64,000 nucleotides of DNA, from the NCBI GenBank assembly GCA_000827265.1, contig KN834755.1, positions 62,001-126,000 of the forward strand, read 5' to 3'. How positions within the stretch are numbered: the stretch's first letter is position 1; every line of letters begins with the position of its first letter. This document shows, in pieces, positions 36,376 through 48,100 of the stretch. The DNA comes from Collybiopsis luxurians FD-317 M1. Its lineage: Eukaryota > Basidiomycota > Agaricomycetes > Agaricales > Omphalotaceae. The translations under genes and the position numbers were made by a program. The notes beneath the pieces are model-generated. The model was not told the origin of the DNA and searched no databases. It saw nothing but the letters and a program-made list of their open reading frames with translations.

Positions 36376-37619
36376 TGTCAGGAGCCATTCCTGTTTCAAG
36401 AAATTACCGAGAAATAATTAAATAATTATTAGAAATATTTTCAGAGTGTAAAAATCTCTAGAGAGCTCTCTGATAAGATAAGGTAGGAGATTCTGCTTAC
36501 TCATTGAGCTCAGGTCATATTACAATGAGTCAGAATGACTCTAAATGAATTAACCTGACTCAAAATGAGTCATGGATACTATAAAAGGCTAATGAAGCTT
36601 TTGAAAATTTTAAGCGGAGTCAACTAGAGTCAATTGCAGTTGTTGTGAGTCAAATTGCTTAAATAGGAAGTAATATAATTTTTGTAATATAAATACTTGG
36701 GGATTTTGAGCCTTAAGAAAAAAAAAGAAAAAGAACTCTTCCCCCCCACTTTACGTACCACTCTAAATAAAGTTTTACCTTACACTTACTTTCTAAGAGC
36801 TTTGTGCAAGCTGTATCAGTGAATCCAGTTGTACTAGTTGGTTAGATTTAAGTTCTAAAGTTAAAGTCCAAGTCAAGTTATACCATTTAAGCTAGCTAGA
36901 CCCACCGAGAGGCTAGTAGTTTGAGCTACCATTTTNNNNNNNNNNNNNNNNNNNNNNNNNNNNNNNNNNNNNNNNNNNNNNNNNNNNNNNNNNNNNNNNN
37001 NNNNNNNNNNNNNNNNNNTGTTGTGAGTCAAATTGCTTAAATAGGAAGTAATATAATTTTTGTAATATAAATACTTGGGGATTTTGAGCCTTAAGAAAAA
37101 AAAAGAAAAAGAACTCTTCCCCCCCACTTTACGTACCACTCTAAATAAAGTTTTACCTTACACTTACTTTCTAAGAGCTTTGTGCAAGCTGTATCAGTGA
37201 ATCCAGTTGTACTAGTTGGTTAGATTTAAGTTCTAAAGTTAAAGTCCAAGTCAAGTTATACCATTTAAGCTAGCTAGACCCACCGAGAGGCTAGTAGTTT
37301 GAGCTACCATTTTACACTGTCAAGTTATTATAGTCTAAGCAAGCTAGTCCCAGGGCGGTCAGTTGTTTCAGGCTCACATTTACCAGTTACTGAAAGTTAT
37401 ATATCGAAGAAAGTCCACCAAGTCAAGTTACCATTACCGAATACCAGTACCGACCAGTCTACAGTTTACCAGTACCAAATTACTCCCACCGATTACTTTA
37501 AAGGCCAAATGAACTCACAGTCCTAGTTAGTGCCTTGCGTCTTTACGATACCGCATCTAACGCACCTGCCTAACTGAACCCAGGTAGTTTGTTTTTATTA
37601 AACACACTGATACCTGACA
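36376..37619 (+). repeat. 3' LTR (with internal N gap and artefactual duplication)
   Basis: It matches the 5' LTR at about 98 percent by eye. The N run at 36936-37018 is followed by sequence that restarts at the equivalent of 36641. The real length is probably about 866 bp. It carries 39 bp near 36530-36568, between repeats of atgagtca, that are absent from the 5' LTR. Confidence 0.9.
36936..37018. other. Assembly gap (83 N) in 3' LTR
   Basis: A run of N is flanked by repeated LTR sequence (36641 onward reappears from 37019), the same pattern as in the 5' LTR. Confidence 0.9.
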
Positions 37620-37623
37620 ATGC

Positions 37624-39779
37624 CCATTTACATCATTGCATGATGAAATTGCAGTCATATTTGTTTCAGAAGATCAGCAGGTAACAGCAGAAATTTTCAA
37701 GAGCACACCTTTCTTAGTTCACAGACAGAAGATTCTTCATGCACTTTTATGGCTGAAAATGAATAACCCTCTGTACAATGACATAATCATTGACTATACT
37801 GCATTGCAAGACTATCCTATAAATTCATGCATGGATTCCTCTTTGCTTTTCCCAGTCCAGCTCCAAAGACCTGATGGAGCAATTTGCAGCCAGGTGGGAA
37901 CATACATGGGCCATGGTACAGACAGAAATCAAGCTGCCCTTGCTTCTCACCATAGTGATACCCTTCTGCATGCTCCAATCACCAGCTCAGGTTTGTACTT
38001 TGGTTGTTATCAATGTCATATCTGTTTACAGTTATTCAACTAGCAATGTTTGATGTTGATCAAACAGAACAATCCCTTAAGATAAGAAAGCTGAATGCTT
38101 TGAGATTGTTAAAACAGAATAATCCATTTTTAAAGACTTCAACTTCAGGACAAACAATCAATATACGAGATCAACCTGAGGTTTATGGCATGCTTTGGCC
38201 TACCCTATTTCCTTATGGTGTTGGAATGTTTGAAGATCCAATCAGATTAACTCGAAGCTTTCAAAAGATTGATCTTCATCACCATGTTGGCCACTACTTG
38301 TGTTTAGCTGATTGTCACTTCCAAATCCATCTGTCTTTCATATTTGTCATGCATAACATCATCATGCTTTGTAGATCTGCAGACAAATCTTGCATTGCTG
38401 TTCGATGGGCATGGTGGCCAAATGCAATGCAAAAAATGTGACAAGTTAGCATGGAAACATTATTATCAGTCCAGAACCGATTACTTGAAAAGAAAGTAAG
38501 GAAAGATTATAGTATCTTTCATCCACAGGATGAAAATGAAAGAGCTGTAGTACAGTTGCTCAAATATGTTGATTATGTGGATGACCACATTGAAGGTTCA
38601 ACTGGAGACATAGTAGACATGCAGGAAGAAATTAGGGCTATTTCATGCATGACAGGAACACCTTCCATATTCTTTACTCTCAATCCTGCAGATGGCCATA
38701 ACTGCATTACCTCATTTCTTGCTGGAAAAAACATCAATGTTGATGCTCTTTTCAATGAACCTGACTCCCACTATAATGCATTTGATCATATGTACATCTT
38801 GGCATGCAATCCAGTAGCAGGTGCTGAATTTTTTCACCTGATGATTGACCAATTTGTGTCCAAATTTCTTGGAATGAAAAGGATGAATAGGCAAGGTGTG
38901 TTTGGGCAAACTAAGTTTTATTATGGAGTTGTGGAAGCTCAAAATTGTGGTTCACTTCATCTTCACATTCTTATTTGGTTAGAAGGTGCTCTTTCACCAA
39001 AACAAATCAAGGAACACTGTGAAACTGATACTTTATTCAAAAATCAGTTGTTGCAGCGGTTAGAATCACTGTTCAGTTATGATTTCCCAAAGGATACCAT
39101 ATCTATTCAAGGACCATATGACCACTTGTATCGCAATATAATGGGTAGACCTCCAAGTCCATTGGATCCAAACTTTGATACAGTTTGGCCACAATATTTA
39201 CGTGAGATATTAGAATGCACAGGGCACCTACACCAGCATGGGGACACCTGTTTCAAAAAATGTTTGTGAACGCAGGCTTTTCTGACTCAAGAGGAACAAG
39301 ATGAACTTTGTAGGTTCAACTATCCTTATGAAGTGGTACAAGAGAGTTTCATTGATGAAGAGGGTAAGATCTACCTGAGGCAAAAAAATGGCTCAATGGT
39401 CAGTTATGTTCCAATACTTACCAGCTCTTTCCAATGCAACAGTGACGGAAAATTTGTGGGATCAGGATTACTAGCAATGGCACTTAGCATATATATGTCC
39501 AGTTACACAGCAAAATCATCATTGGACTCAGCTGTAATAGCTAGTGCAATGACAGCAGCCATGACTTCTCTGAATAAATCTGGTGTTGTAAATCTGGAAG
39601 ATGAAGAGCAGTGTCACCGATTACTGCTTAAGACCTTAAATCAAGCAAATGCACAAAGGGAACTATCTGCACAGCAAGTGGCAGCTTCTTTGCTAGGATA
39701 TTCGAATCATATCACAAATGCATATTTTACTGGTCAAAATTGCTCACATGGATATCTCAAGAGTTATTCCCTTCTATAA
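37624..39779 (+). pseudogene. Helitron protein, middle part: helicase-like N domain and HUH Rep
   Basis: The frame resumes at 37624 in exact phase with the part before the insertion ('...AQQLPC' then 'PFTSLHDEIAVIFVS'). 'HALLWLKMNNPLYNDIIIDY' and, after a gap around an apparent intron, 'MLWPTLFPYGVGMFEDP' are Helitron landmarks. At 38451-39269 comes the Helitron helicase-like N domain, with 'FFTLNPADGHNCITSF' and then 'GSLHLHILIWLEG' (near 38950-38985), the His-x-His metal site of the rolling-circle Rep. An in-frame TGA at 39267-39269 separates it from the continuation at 39333-39779. The Rep nicks and ligates DNA during rolling-circle transposition. Confidence 0.7.
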
Positions 39780-39885
39780 TGCACTCGAACACTGCATGCA
39801 ATGACAATGCAAGGTAAGAATTTCCAATGAACCATTGTGTTGTTTTGGTTTGGATTATTAAAGGCCACTGAACATTAGTGCATCT

Positions 39886-40721
39886 ATGAATGAGGAAATA
39901 CAAGACATATCTATTACCAGTACTGTATTTTCAGTTGACAATAGATACAGAGAAGAGCATGGGGAAATTTCTCAGGAAAATGATACACACTCACAAATGA
40001 CTGAAGATCCAGATGACATGATTCTGTTAAAAGAACTGCAAATAACTAAGACACAAACACCTTCAGCACTAAATTCATTGATGTATGATGTATTTTATTG
40101 CCTATTGCTATTAAAGAATGCTACAATGTGGGAGTTAATGTCAAACTACAAAAAAATATCATTAAAAAAGGCTTTGAGCTTGGATGTAAAAGAGGGTAAA
40201 TATTGTGTTTCATTGGTTTGAGTTCATTGATTGTATTGGTTATAGATGAGTGTTATCGCTTTCAAAACAATCATCCAGAAGAAAGCAGTCATGTCCTCTG
40301 TAAGAGAGAAAAAGCAGTGATCCCAGTTTTAATTGGTCATCCAATCCCTCGGTGTGACATAAAAGGGCAAGAAAATAAATATGCAGCTGCTATGTTGGCG
40401 CTTTTCAAACCTTGGACAGATGACATATGATCACCCTTAAAAACCCATGCAGAACCTTGGCCTTCTGCACTTACCAGCTTCCTTTCAGAATGCCCTTCAA
40501 AATATCTTGAAATCATGGATCATTTTCAAGAATATTGGGAGTGTCAAAAAGCTGCTGATGATTTTTCGCAACAACAATGCAACAAAACCTTTGCATTCAA
40601 AAATGATCACTCCAATTTTCCTGAAAATTTGGAAAATGAAGATATAAATGATGACTTGCAGTGGCAGGATGGTCAAGAAAATGTTAGTGGCGTAGAAAAT
40701 AATATTGACGACTTGAGTTAA
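39886..40721 (+). pseudogene. Helitron linker region, degraded
   Basis: Three partly overlapping open pieces (39886-40221, 40203-40430, 40515-40721) lie between the Rep and helicase parts. They are acidic or low in recognisable motifs and in different frames. By position they are the remains of the linker that joins Rep to the PIF1 helicase. No independent function is suggested. Confidence 0.4.
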
Positions 40722-41276
40722 AATGACTCTGTGGAGTTTTCTGAGTCAGTTGGACTGAAAACACAGGCAGAAGTTAACCTTGCAATGTTTTGGGCTCATA
40801 AAGCTGGCCTCTATAACCTTCCATTGTAAATAATTGATAGATCTGTAACTGTAAGAGAGTCACTTGTGCAGGTGGATCAGCTAGAAGGAAGAGCACTTGC
40901 ACATATAACAAAGGAATGTTTGGCAGGTGCAAGGAAGTCAGCTCAAAGTTCTCATATTTGTCGGTTTCTAAATCCATAACAAAAATTAACATTTTATGCT
41001 CACTCTTTTCTTTTCAGGTACCATCAAGGAGTGAATCAAAGATCCTCATACGCCACATTCTTTTTGTGATGCTGCATTAATTGTGAATCCAAGGATAACA
41101 ACTCTAGGAGAGGAAAGACTTCAAGCAAAAAGTCAGTTTAACAACAAAAAAATTCAAAGAATTCATCTTTGGGAGGATCTTGTCAATTGGCAATAAACAG
41201 CACTAGAGATATGTGAAATAAATTTACACTCAATTATTGGCAGCATCTTGCATTTCTGCTGATTGTAACACAGCAC

Positions 41277-42830
41277 ATGGAGCGCACTCAGTCTCAAGAT
41301 CGTAATCCTATTCAATTGATTATTGCAGGCCCAGGTGGAACAGGAAAATCACACATATATGATGCATTTAGGATGTTTTACATCAATCACAAAATATTTG
41401 AAGAGCTTGCTTTCACTGCTCCAACTGGTGTAGCTGCAAGTAATATAGGAGCATCTACCACTGCATCTTATATCTCCTTACGCTCAAAATGGTCTGACCT
41501 CTTGAAGTCAAATTCTGCTGCACTAAAGGCCCTGGTGGAGTGCTTGCAAGGAATTAAAGCATTAGTGATTGATGAGTTCTTTTTCATGAGTTGTGAGGAC
41601 TTCTATTGTCTGTCACAAAGGCTTAATTTAGCATTGACCAGCAGTGATGATCCATTCAGAGGCTTAGACCTTATTCTTTTTGGTGATCAGTTTCAGCTTA
41701 GTGTGCCAAGGTCTAAAACATTATACGATCATGCTCTGGCTGCAATACCAGAGGGTCAGTCTAACCTAAATGCACTAAATCAAACCACACAAGAGAATAT
41801 TTCAGCAATCACAAACTATCACACAATCAAGCAGTGTGTTGTGTTAAATGAAATTTTGCAGCAAACGAATAAGTGTTTTGTACAGTTACTGAGTTGACTT
41901 TGACTGGGGATATGTACAGTGGAAGGAGAAGATAATGATTTACAGTGGCTCCAAAGATTTTGTGTGAGCAATCCCCCAGACAAATTAGAAGTGTGGAAAT
42001 GGGCAATTAAGCCACAAGATGCTGCCCCACTTATCACTTACACCAACTGCATCTGAAACCAACATAACTGGGAGATGACAAAAGCTTTTGCCAAACTGAC
42101 CAATCAACCATTCTGTATTTATTATGCAGAAGATACTGTTAAGAATCATCAAGGAAGAGTTCTTTTAACAGGCCAGAATGCTGAAGATGCCTGGAACACT
42201 GATATCAAATGTAATGCTAATGATCTATCAGGAAAATTGCCTCTTGCAATTGGAATGCCCATTATTGTTGTTGACAATGTTGCTGTAGAGTTAAAGGTTA
42301 GCAATGGTAGTAGAGGAATATTAGCTGGGGTGAAATATTTCACATCATTTGGTCATCGCATTGCAGTCTCAGTTGATGTTGACTTACCAAATTATTTAGC
42401 ACCAGATCCTGGTGCTTCACATTGCAATCGGATCATGCTTGCAGCAAAAGTTGCTACGATCAACTATAAAATAGCAGGCAGTTCAAAGGTTTACAGTGCA
42501 AGAAGACAGCAAGTTCCTATAATTGGTGGATTTGCATTTACTGTCCATAATTCACAAAGTTGTTCACTCAATTCTGCATATCTTCATCTGGAGAGCTGCC
42601 CATCCATTGCTGCCACATATGTTTCTTTATCTCATATTAGATGTGGATTCAAAGAACCAAGTGGATTAAAGATTTTAGGCAATGTATCCTCAGCAATGAT
42701 TTCCAAACATGCATCACAAGAGGCTCAAAAAGAAGAACAACGATTAGAAACATTGGCAAAAGAAACCCTGGAACAAGCAAATGAAATTTTAAAGTGGTAC
42801 ACCAATTACACTGGAGAGAAATTTATATAA
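41277..42830 (+). pseudogene. Helitron PIF1-type DNA helicase part
   Basis: Motif I (Walker A) is 'IIAGPGGTGKSHIYDAF' near 41320-41370. It is followed by 'TAPTGVAASNIGASTTAS', Walker B 'ALVIDEFFFMSCED' and motif III 'LILFGDQFQL'. A stop after 'CFVQLLS' (41895-41897) splits it from the second half, 42075-42830. That half carries 'LPLAIGMPIIVVDNVA', '...GFAFTVHNSQS' and 'TYVSLSHIRCG', typical of the C-terminal RecA fold of PIF1 helicases in Helitrons. The VHNSQS segment replaces the usual VHKSQG, so the helicase core is damaged as well as split. Its role was to unwind DNA during rolling-circle transposition. Confidence 0.75.
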
Positions 42831-43319
42831 CGCAGTCCTAACTTATAGAGAAGAAAAGTTGTGAGATTGTCAGGCAGTATTCCTTGTAATGATGGACAAA
42901 AACTTTTTCCAAACAAAGAATTAGCAGTTTATTCAGACTACTTATTCCAAATTGATCTATAATATGTGATTAACTTACTCTGCATTTTACATGAACCATG
43001 TGTAACTGAAACATGTGAAAGACCAATTAGCATCTTGTTGAAGTTCTTTGCATCCAACAATATCAGTTCAAATTTGAGTAACTAATAAGTACCCTTTAAG
43101 ATTAAACTTGTCATTGTTTTGTTGTCTAAGCTTATTACTACTTGCCCCTTATATGTACTGAAATGTCTGCCATCAATCTTCTCCATACATCTGTTTTTCT
43201 TGTTTCCAAAACTTTACATACACACTTGCATCTCAAAGATTGATCCATTCCTTGCATATACTTTCTGATCTGCAACTGTATAATTTTAAAACTGTACAAT
43301 ATAGTGCAAAAATAAGTTA
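42831..43319. other. No gene; Helitron 3' flank
   Basis: AT-rich sequence between the helicase stop and the 3' end of the dioxygenase-like gene. A CTRR terminus with a hairpin could not be fixed by eye. Confidence 0.4.
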
Positions 43320-45100
43320 TTACATTGCTTCAACTTTATTTAAAAGTTCATCTACAGTAGAGTAAAGCTGAATACATTCCAAATACACTGTCTCTTTGCC
43401 AGCCTGAGTCTCCCTATAATGATCTGGATCATGAACCCGCAGCTGCTCCTCAGTCATACAGCCATTTTCAACCCAGCGAAAGATCCCACCAGCTGTATAT
43501 TGTGTGAAGGAAATCCAAACATTGCCTTCTGCAACAGTGGTGTTCAAATGTGTGATAACAGCAGAGGAGATAAGGACAGTAGCCCCATGAGGAAAATCAA
43601 TGACAAGCTTCAGTTCCCACAGGATAAGCTGGGCACTGCAAGTCGCATCAAACTCCCCAAGGGCAGTTATTGCATACCAGCCAAATGGCCAGTTCAGAAA
43701 GTCATGGTGCTTGAAGCACCAAACATTGCCACCAAAGTTGAAGGCTGCCACGGCAAAAACTCTGCCCTCAAAGTTGCTGGGTAAGTGTGGGAGCTGACTG
43801 TACATAGTCTTCATTGTTGTTTGGTATCAATTGTAAACATGAGGTGCCCATAGTGAGAATGCAGCTGAACATATCCAATCAGCATGTTGCCAATGAAAAA
43901 AAAGGTAAAACACAACAGCGTACCATTGTGATACTGCGCCATATGAACTACAGCATTGTGTCCTACCAACTGTCTCAAAACATCTCCCATCCCATTACTT
44001 CCCAATGCAACTGGTATTCCATTACCATTTCCCCCAGTAACACCGATGTTGAATGCAGGAAATTCCCCACAGGTGTGAGCACCTTCCCAACTTTGAGCAC
44101 CAAGTCCAGCTGCCTTTCCCTCCAGCATGATAATGTGGAAGGCAGCCTTCAGTGCCTCTCCATACCCACCGCCTGGCTGACCAGCTAAGATGCTGATAAT
44201 GCGCCCTCCAGGATCTATTATGGGATAGGGTGTACTGGTCGGAGGTCCAGTCAGCCTAAGCCAACAGGAAAAGGAAGGGACATACATTCCATCCCACTTT
44301 ATATGCTGAAAGCCAAGGCTGATGAGTTGTGACACACTGTATTTTGCCTGCCTTTCCTTCTTTGTTCCAATCTCTGCTTCCATTCCTCTCTTGCCCATAT
44401 GAGCGCCTCTAGCGGCTGCAAATTCTGAGGCATTGTGATCAACATAAACAGCTGTTTCAGGTGAAAGCACCTGAGCTAGCGTACACTTGGAAGGGCCTTT
44501 GTACAGGGCGCCAGATGCTGCCTGACATTTTCCCGCACACTTGCAGTTTTCAAGCCTTTGTTGTGGTTGACTGTCAGGGCCAGGCAATGGCGCAGCCTGA
44601 GAAGAGGCTGATGGGGGAGCAGATGACAATGAAGAGTGAGAAGAGACAAGGGAAGTAGCGCATGACAACGCTGACTGAGAAGAGATGGAGGGGAGAGCAT
44701 ATGACTGCATGCAGTAGAAAGAGACCAGGGGTGATGACCCCAGCTGAGAAGGGACAGGATGGGAACAGCTGGTAGGCATAGCTTCCATAGAACAAGCTTC
44801 CACAGATAGGGTGTGGGCAGTGACCTCATTACCCTCCACTTTGCATTTCTGTTTTTGAGTGCGGTTGGTGTGTTTCCACTTTGACTGCTTATGGTTCTTA
44901 GCGGGCATTGACACGTTGAAATCTGGAGAAGAGGAGGTGGGCAGATTTCCAGCACCAAGCAGACTGGAGAGGGGAATGGGCGAGGAATGAGGAAGGGGTG
45001 GTACAGTAGTCTCATCAATCCCAATATCCTGCTCTACTGTTATATCTGGGGCATCTGCGATTGATGCTTGTACCAGGCTGAGGAAATTGAATCCAGGCAT
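43320..45100 (-). pseudogene. 2-oxoglutarate/Fe(II) dioxygenase-like gene with one in-frame TGA
   Basis: Exon 1 (43924-45100, start MPGFNFLSLVQ) and exon 2 (43320-43864) are joined by a 59-nt intron in phase 1. The first 200 residues are Ser/Pro-rich and low in complexity. Then comes a folded domain: 'NIGVTGGNGNGIPVALGS', 'FAVAAFNFGGNVWCFKHHDF', 'WYAITALGEFDATCSAQLIL', 'LVIDFPHGATVLISSAVITH' and 'FTQYTAGGIFRWVENG'. The HxD (HHD), the distal His (ITH) and the later Arg fit the iron and 2-oxoglutarate sites of a double-stranded beta-helix dioxygenase. Similar proteins are expanded in Agaricomycetes, and some fungal relatives are TET/JBP-like and travel with transposons. That link is inference here. 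A TGA at 43827-43829 interrupts exon 2 and no intron removes it. Confidence 0.55.
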
Positions 45101-48100
45101 CAAATATATCAGGTGGGTTGGCTATTTGCTGATTGATTAGCATTGCACACAAAAGAACTGCAAAACTCACATGTCCATTGAGTGAAAACATGCAATAAAC
45201 TGTCGTAAGATCCACCCTACTACATGCAATAAAAGGTGAGCTTGGCCTCAAATTTGGAATGGTTTGAAAAGCTGCAGCTGGTCTGTAAGATGTGCCTGTG
45301 TTCCCAAAGCGCTGCAACTAGCTCCGCTGGGGTGAAGCAGTAACTTTGTAGCGCTGTGGAGGGTTGTAGAGTGTGCCCATTAAATTGATGCAATGCAGTA
45401 AAGGGAGAAGCTGCCCTAAGACAGTCTCTGAGATGCTACCTTCCACCCTGGCAGCTGCAGCAGACCCCATTGAGATTCTATGCTGCAATTGCTTGAGGAA
45501 TGAGGTAGCACCCCATTGAAAGCTACTCTAATATATTTCAAAGGCAAATGAACACACCTATAGATTCAATGCTGTGAGAACTGCAGCAGGATCACTCTGC
45601 GGCGGTGATACAAGAACAAGATGCCACTAAACCAACTTTCACACACATGTAAATCATATATGGAAGTCATGCATTCGCCTCACAAATATGCATTTTGAGG
45701 AGTGATAGCTTAATTTTCTTGATACGTATATTTTGCTCAATGCTCTGCAATCATATTGCATACAAAAATTCTACACCTTGTCTAATCTATGCATAAAATA
45801 TCATAATTACACTCGAAATACCAAATGCATGAGCCACCCATGCTTTTCAGAACTCATCTACAAGCAACTGGGGTTGGCATTACTTTGCACTGGAGGTTCT
45901 CCATGCTGAACAAGAGGTATTTATAATATTGCACATCAGCAAAGCTTCTATTGAAGCAAGATTTTTGATCTGTTGACCATCCACTGCACTGGTGCTGATT
46001 TATTTCAAAACTTTCTTTTGCCATGCTTCTAATTGATGATGGCATCCAACCAAGACCAGCTCTACAATTAATGCATGATGCATGTTCGACTGTATTAACT
46101 TGCTTAATTTTGCAGGGAAATATTCTAGAAATCAAAAAGTGTGAGCTAGAAACTTATACATCTTGGATTTTTTTAATACAGTTGTAGAAGCATAGAGAGA
46201 ATATATTTAGCATCTAAATTGGAGAATTTATTCAATTTCATTGCAATTCTAAACACCATCCAATGTTTCTGACACACTTTTTTCTTTTTTCACCATTAGA
46301 GCCATACTCAGCTGCAGCCTTTTGCATCATGCTAGCCATTTATGTCCCATAATATTAAAATTTGCTCAGCAAGAAGGTGCTCCAATAAGCAATCAAACTT
46401 ATGAAGCATACATGCTTGCTGGTACTTGAATAGTTTCACCTTCAATTTGATCTGAATGTACTGAATTTGATACCTGTCTTGCACGACCTCCAATTCCACC
46501 TAAGATGTTGATAAGAAACATGCAGAATGAATATAATTGCCAACTTGCCACTCCAGCTTTCTTTACAACCTTTCCAACAATGTGGAAAAATGAGAAGAGA
46601 ATATTTGCTGCTTTATTACATTTTCAATGCAAAGTTTCTGAAGGACATCTTGAAAAATTGCACTGATATGCAAAGTAATCATGGTTGGAGCTTAGAAATA
46701 ATGAATATTTAGAGCCTTGTCAACAAAGTCATTGTATAAGATATCGCTATAGCTTTTTCAATCTGCATTGCAAGTAATAAAAAGGAAATTATCTACCATG
46801 TAGTGCCACAGCTTGCTGCTTGTTCACTGGCTCTCATTAGCTGCTGATGAAAGTCCTCAAACACACAGTGATGAAAGCCATCCCCTGGTGGAATGAACAT
46901 CTTAAAGGTCAGTGCTATCCAGTTTGCTCCATATTGCACATTGAAAGAATTTAAAGAAAGCAAGTCTTCAACATTGCCAGTTTTGGAACCAAGGTTTACT
47001 ATCCATGTAAAGTGGTCATTGAGTGATCGAGGTAGTAAAAACAACAGTGAGTTGCTGAAAGACAAAACACTCTCTGCTACAGGAAGGTCAGATTTTGCAG
47101 GCTTTCCTGCATGACATCAAAGGATATGTCTGCAATATTTTTCACTGGGATGGTACAGGTATGGTCACATTGTGTATGAGCCCAAGCACCCAATTGCTGC
47201 GAGAGGATAGATAGAGTACATGTTGCAGTGCATTATAACATTCAAAAAGTCAACTGAATACCAGAGTCAGACTTTATTCACAAATCCTATGTTTCCTGAT
47301 GTTTGACACACTAGAAGGTGAGTATAACAGAATATCTGCAAGTGGACTATCCCAGCATCCAGTAAGGACTATATAGTTTTCAATCTTTTGGCAGAGCAAT
47401 GATTGCCTACCAAGCACCTACACACATTCATGAAGAGATGGCAAAGTTCCTTGAACATATTTTGTTTCAATAGATTGCATATCTTCCTCAATGCTGGAAT
47501 TCCCTTTGCAGACATAACCTATGAGGTGAAGCCACTCAACCACTTCAACCAAAAAGGTGAAATAACTGAATAGATGCAAGTGATCTCCAGCTGAGTGCCT
47601 ATTGAGAAATGCCTTTGCAAAAGAACCTGAAAGAAGGAACCCAAATCACTCCTTGAAAAACACTTTACAGCATGCTTCTTATATATTTGTGACTTACACA
47701 CCTGATAGTATTTGAAACATCGGTATTCTGTGGGTGAAAAAAAACCTCTAAAATATCTCTCTCAGTTGTATGCATTTGCTTTGTAACTCTTGACAAATGT
47801 ATCATAATATTTGCAAGTAGACTTTAGAGTGCACAGATCTTTGCTGTCGAGATATGCGAGGACCTGTTGACAACTTGCAGGGCTATTGAAACTGTCAGTT
47901 CATTGTCGAATAAACACAAGATAGCTCACAGCAGTCTCAGGCAGAAATAAAGCATTGGCATATGTTTTAACATATGGTGTGCAGCCTATATGTGGTCTGG
48001 AAATATGACATCATTAATTTGCTCAAGCACAATCAAGCCTCTTGTTACATCGGTATATAGTTTTACTTCTTCCAATGAAATTATAGCATGGCTGCCCTGT

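Larger units (their letters stand above)
23014..37619 (+). mobile_element. Ty3-type LTR retrotransposon inserted in the Helitron
   Basis: The element begins TGTCAGG (23014) and ends CCTGACA (37619), so its LTRs have short inverted ends. ATGC lies just before it (23010-23013) and just after it (37620-37623), a 4-bp target duplication. It contains 5' LTR, gag with a zinc knuckle, protease, an inserted spliced gene, RT, RNase H, integrase, an extra 3' ORF and the 3' LTR. The order RT-RNase H-integrase is that of Ty3/Gypsy. Multiple stop codons make it non-autonomous. Removing 23014-37623 restores the Helitron reading frame. Confidence 0.92.
21671..42830 (+). mobile_element. Helitron (rolling-circle transposon), decayed and split by an LTR element
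   Basis: The coding region of a Helitron-type Rep-helicase runs on the plus strand, interrupted between 23013 and 37624 by the LTR retrotransposon. The order is an N-terminal region with a DUF6570-like part, a Helitron helicase-like N domain with the HUH-type 'GSLHLHILIWLEG', and a PIF1-type helicase. Several frames are closed by stops, so it is not autonomous as read. The true ends (5' TC, 3' CTRR with a hairpin) were not found. The boundaries given are those of coding similarity only. Confidence 0.75.

Noticed and set aside
23009..37624. A 5-bp target duplication for the LTR element
   Set aside because: Flanks read catgc before and atgcc after. Only four bases (ATGC) match when the element ends are TG...CA, and the four-base version also restores the Helitron frame.
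43811..44188. Plus-strand open frame opposite the dioxygenase-like gene
   Set aside because: It is a shadow: the minus strand carries the conserved domain, splice sites and family motifs.
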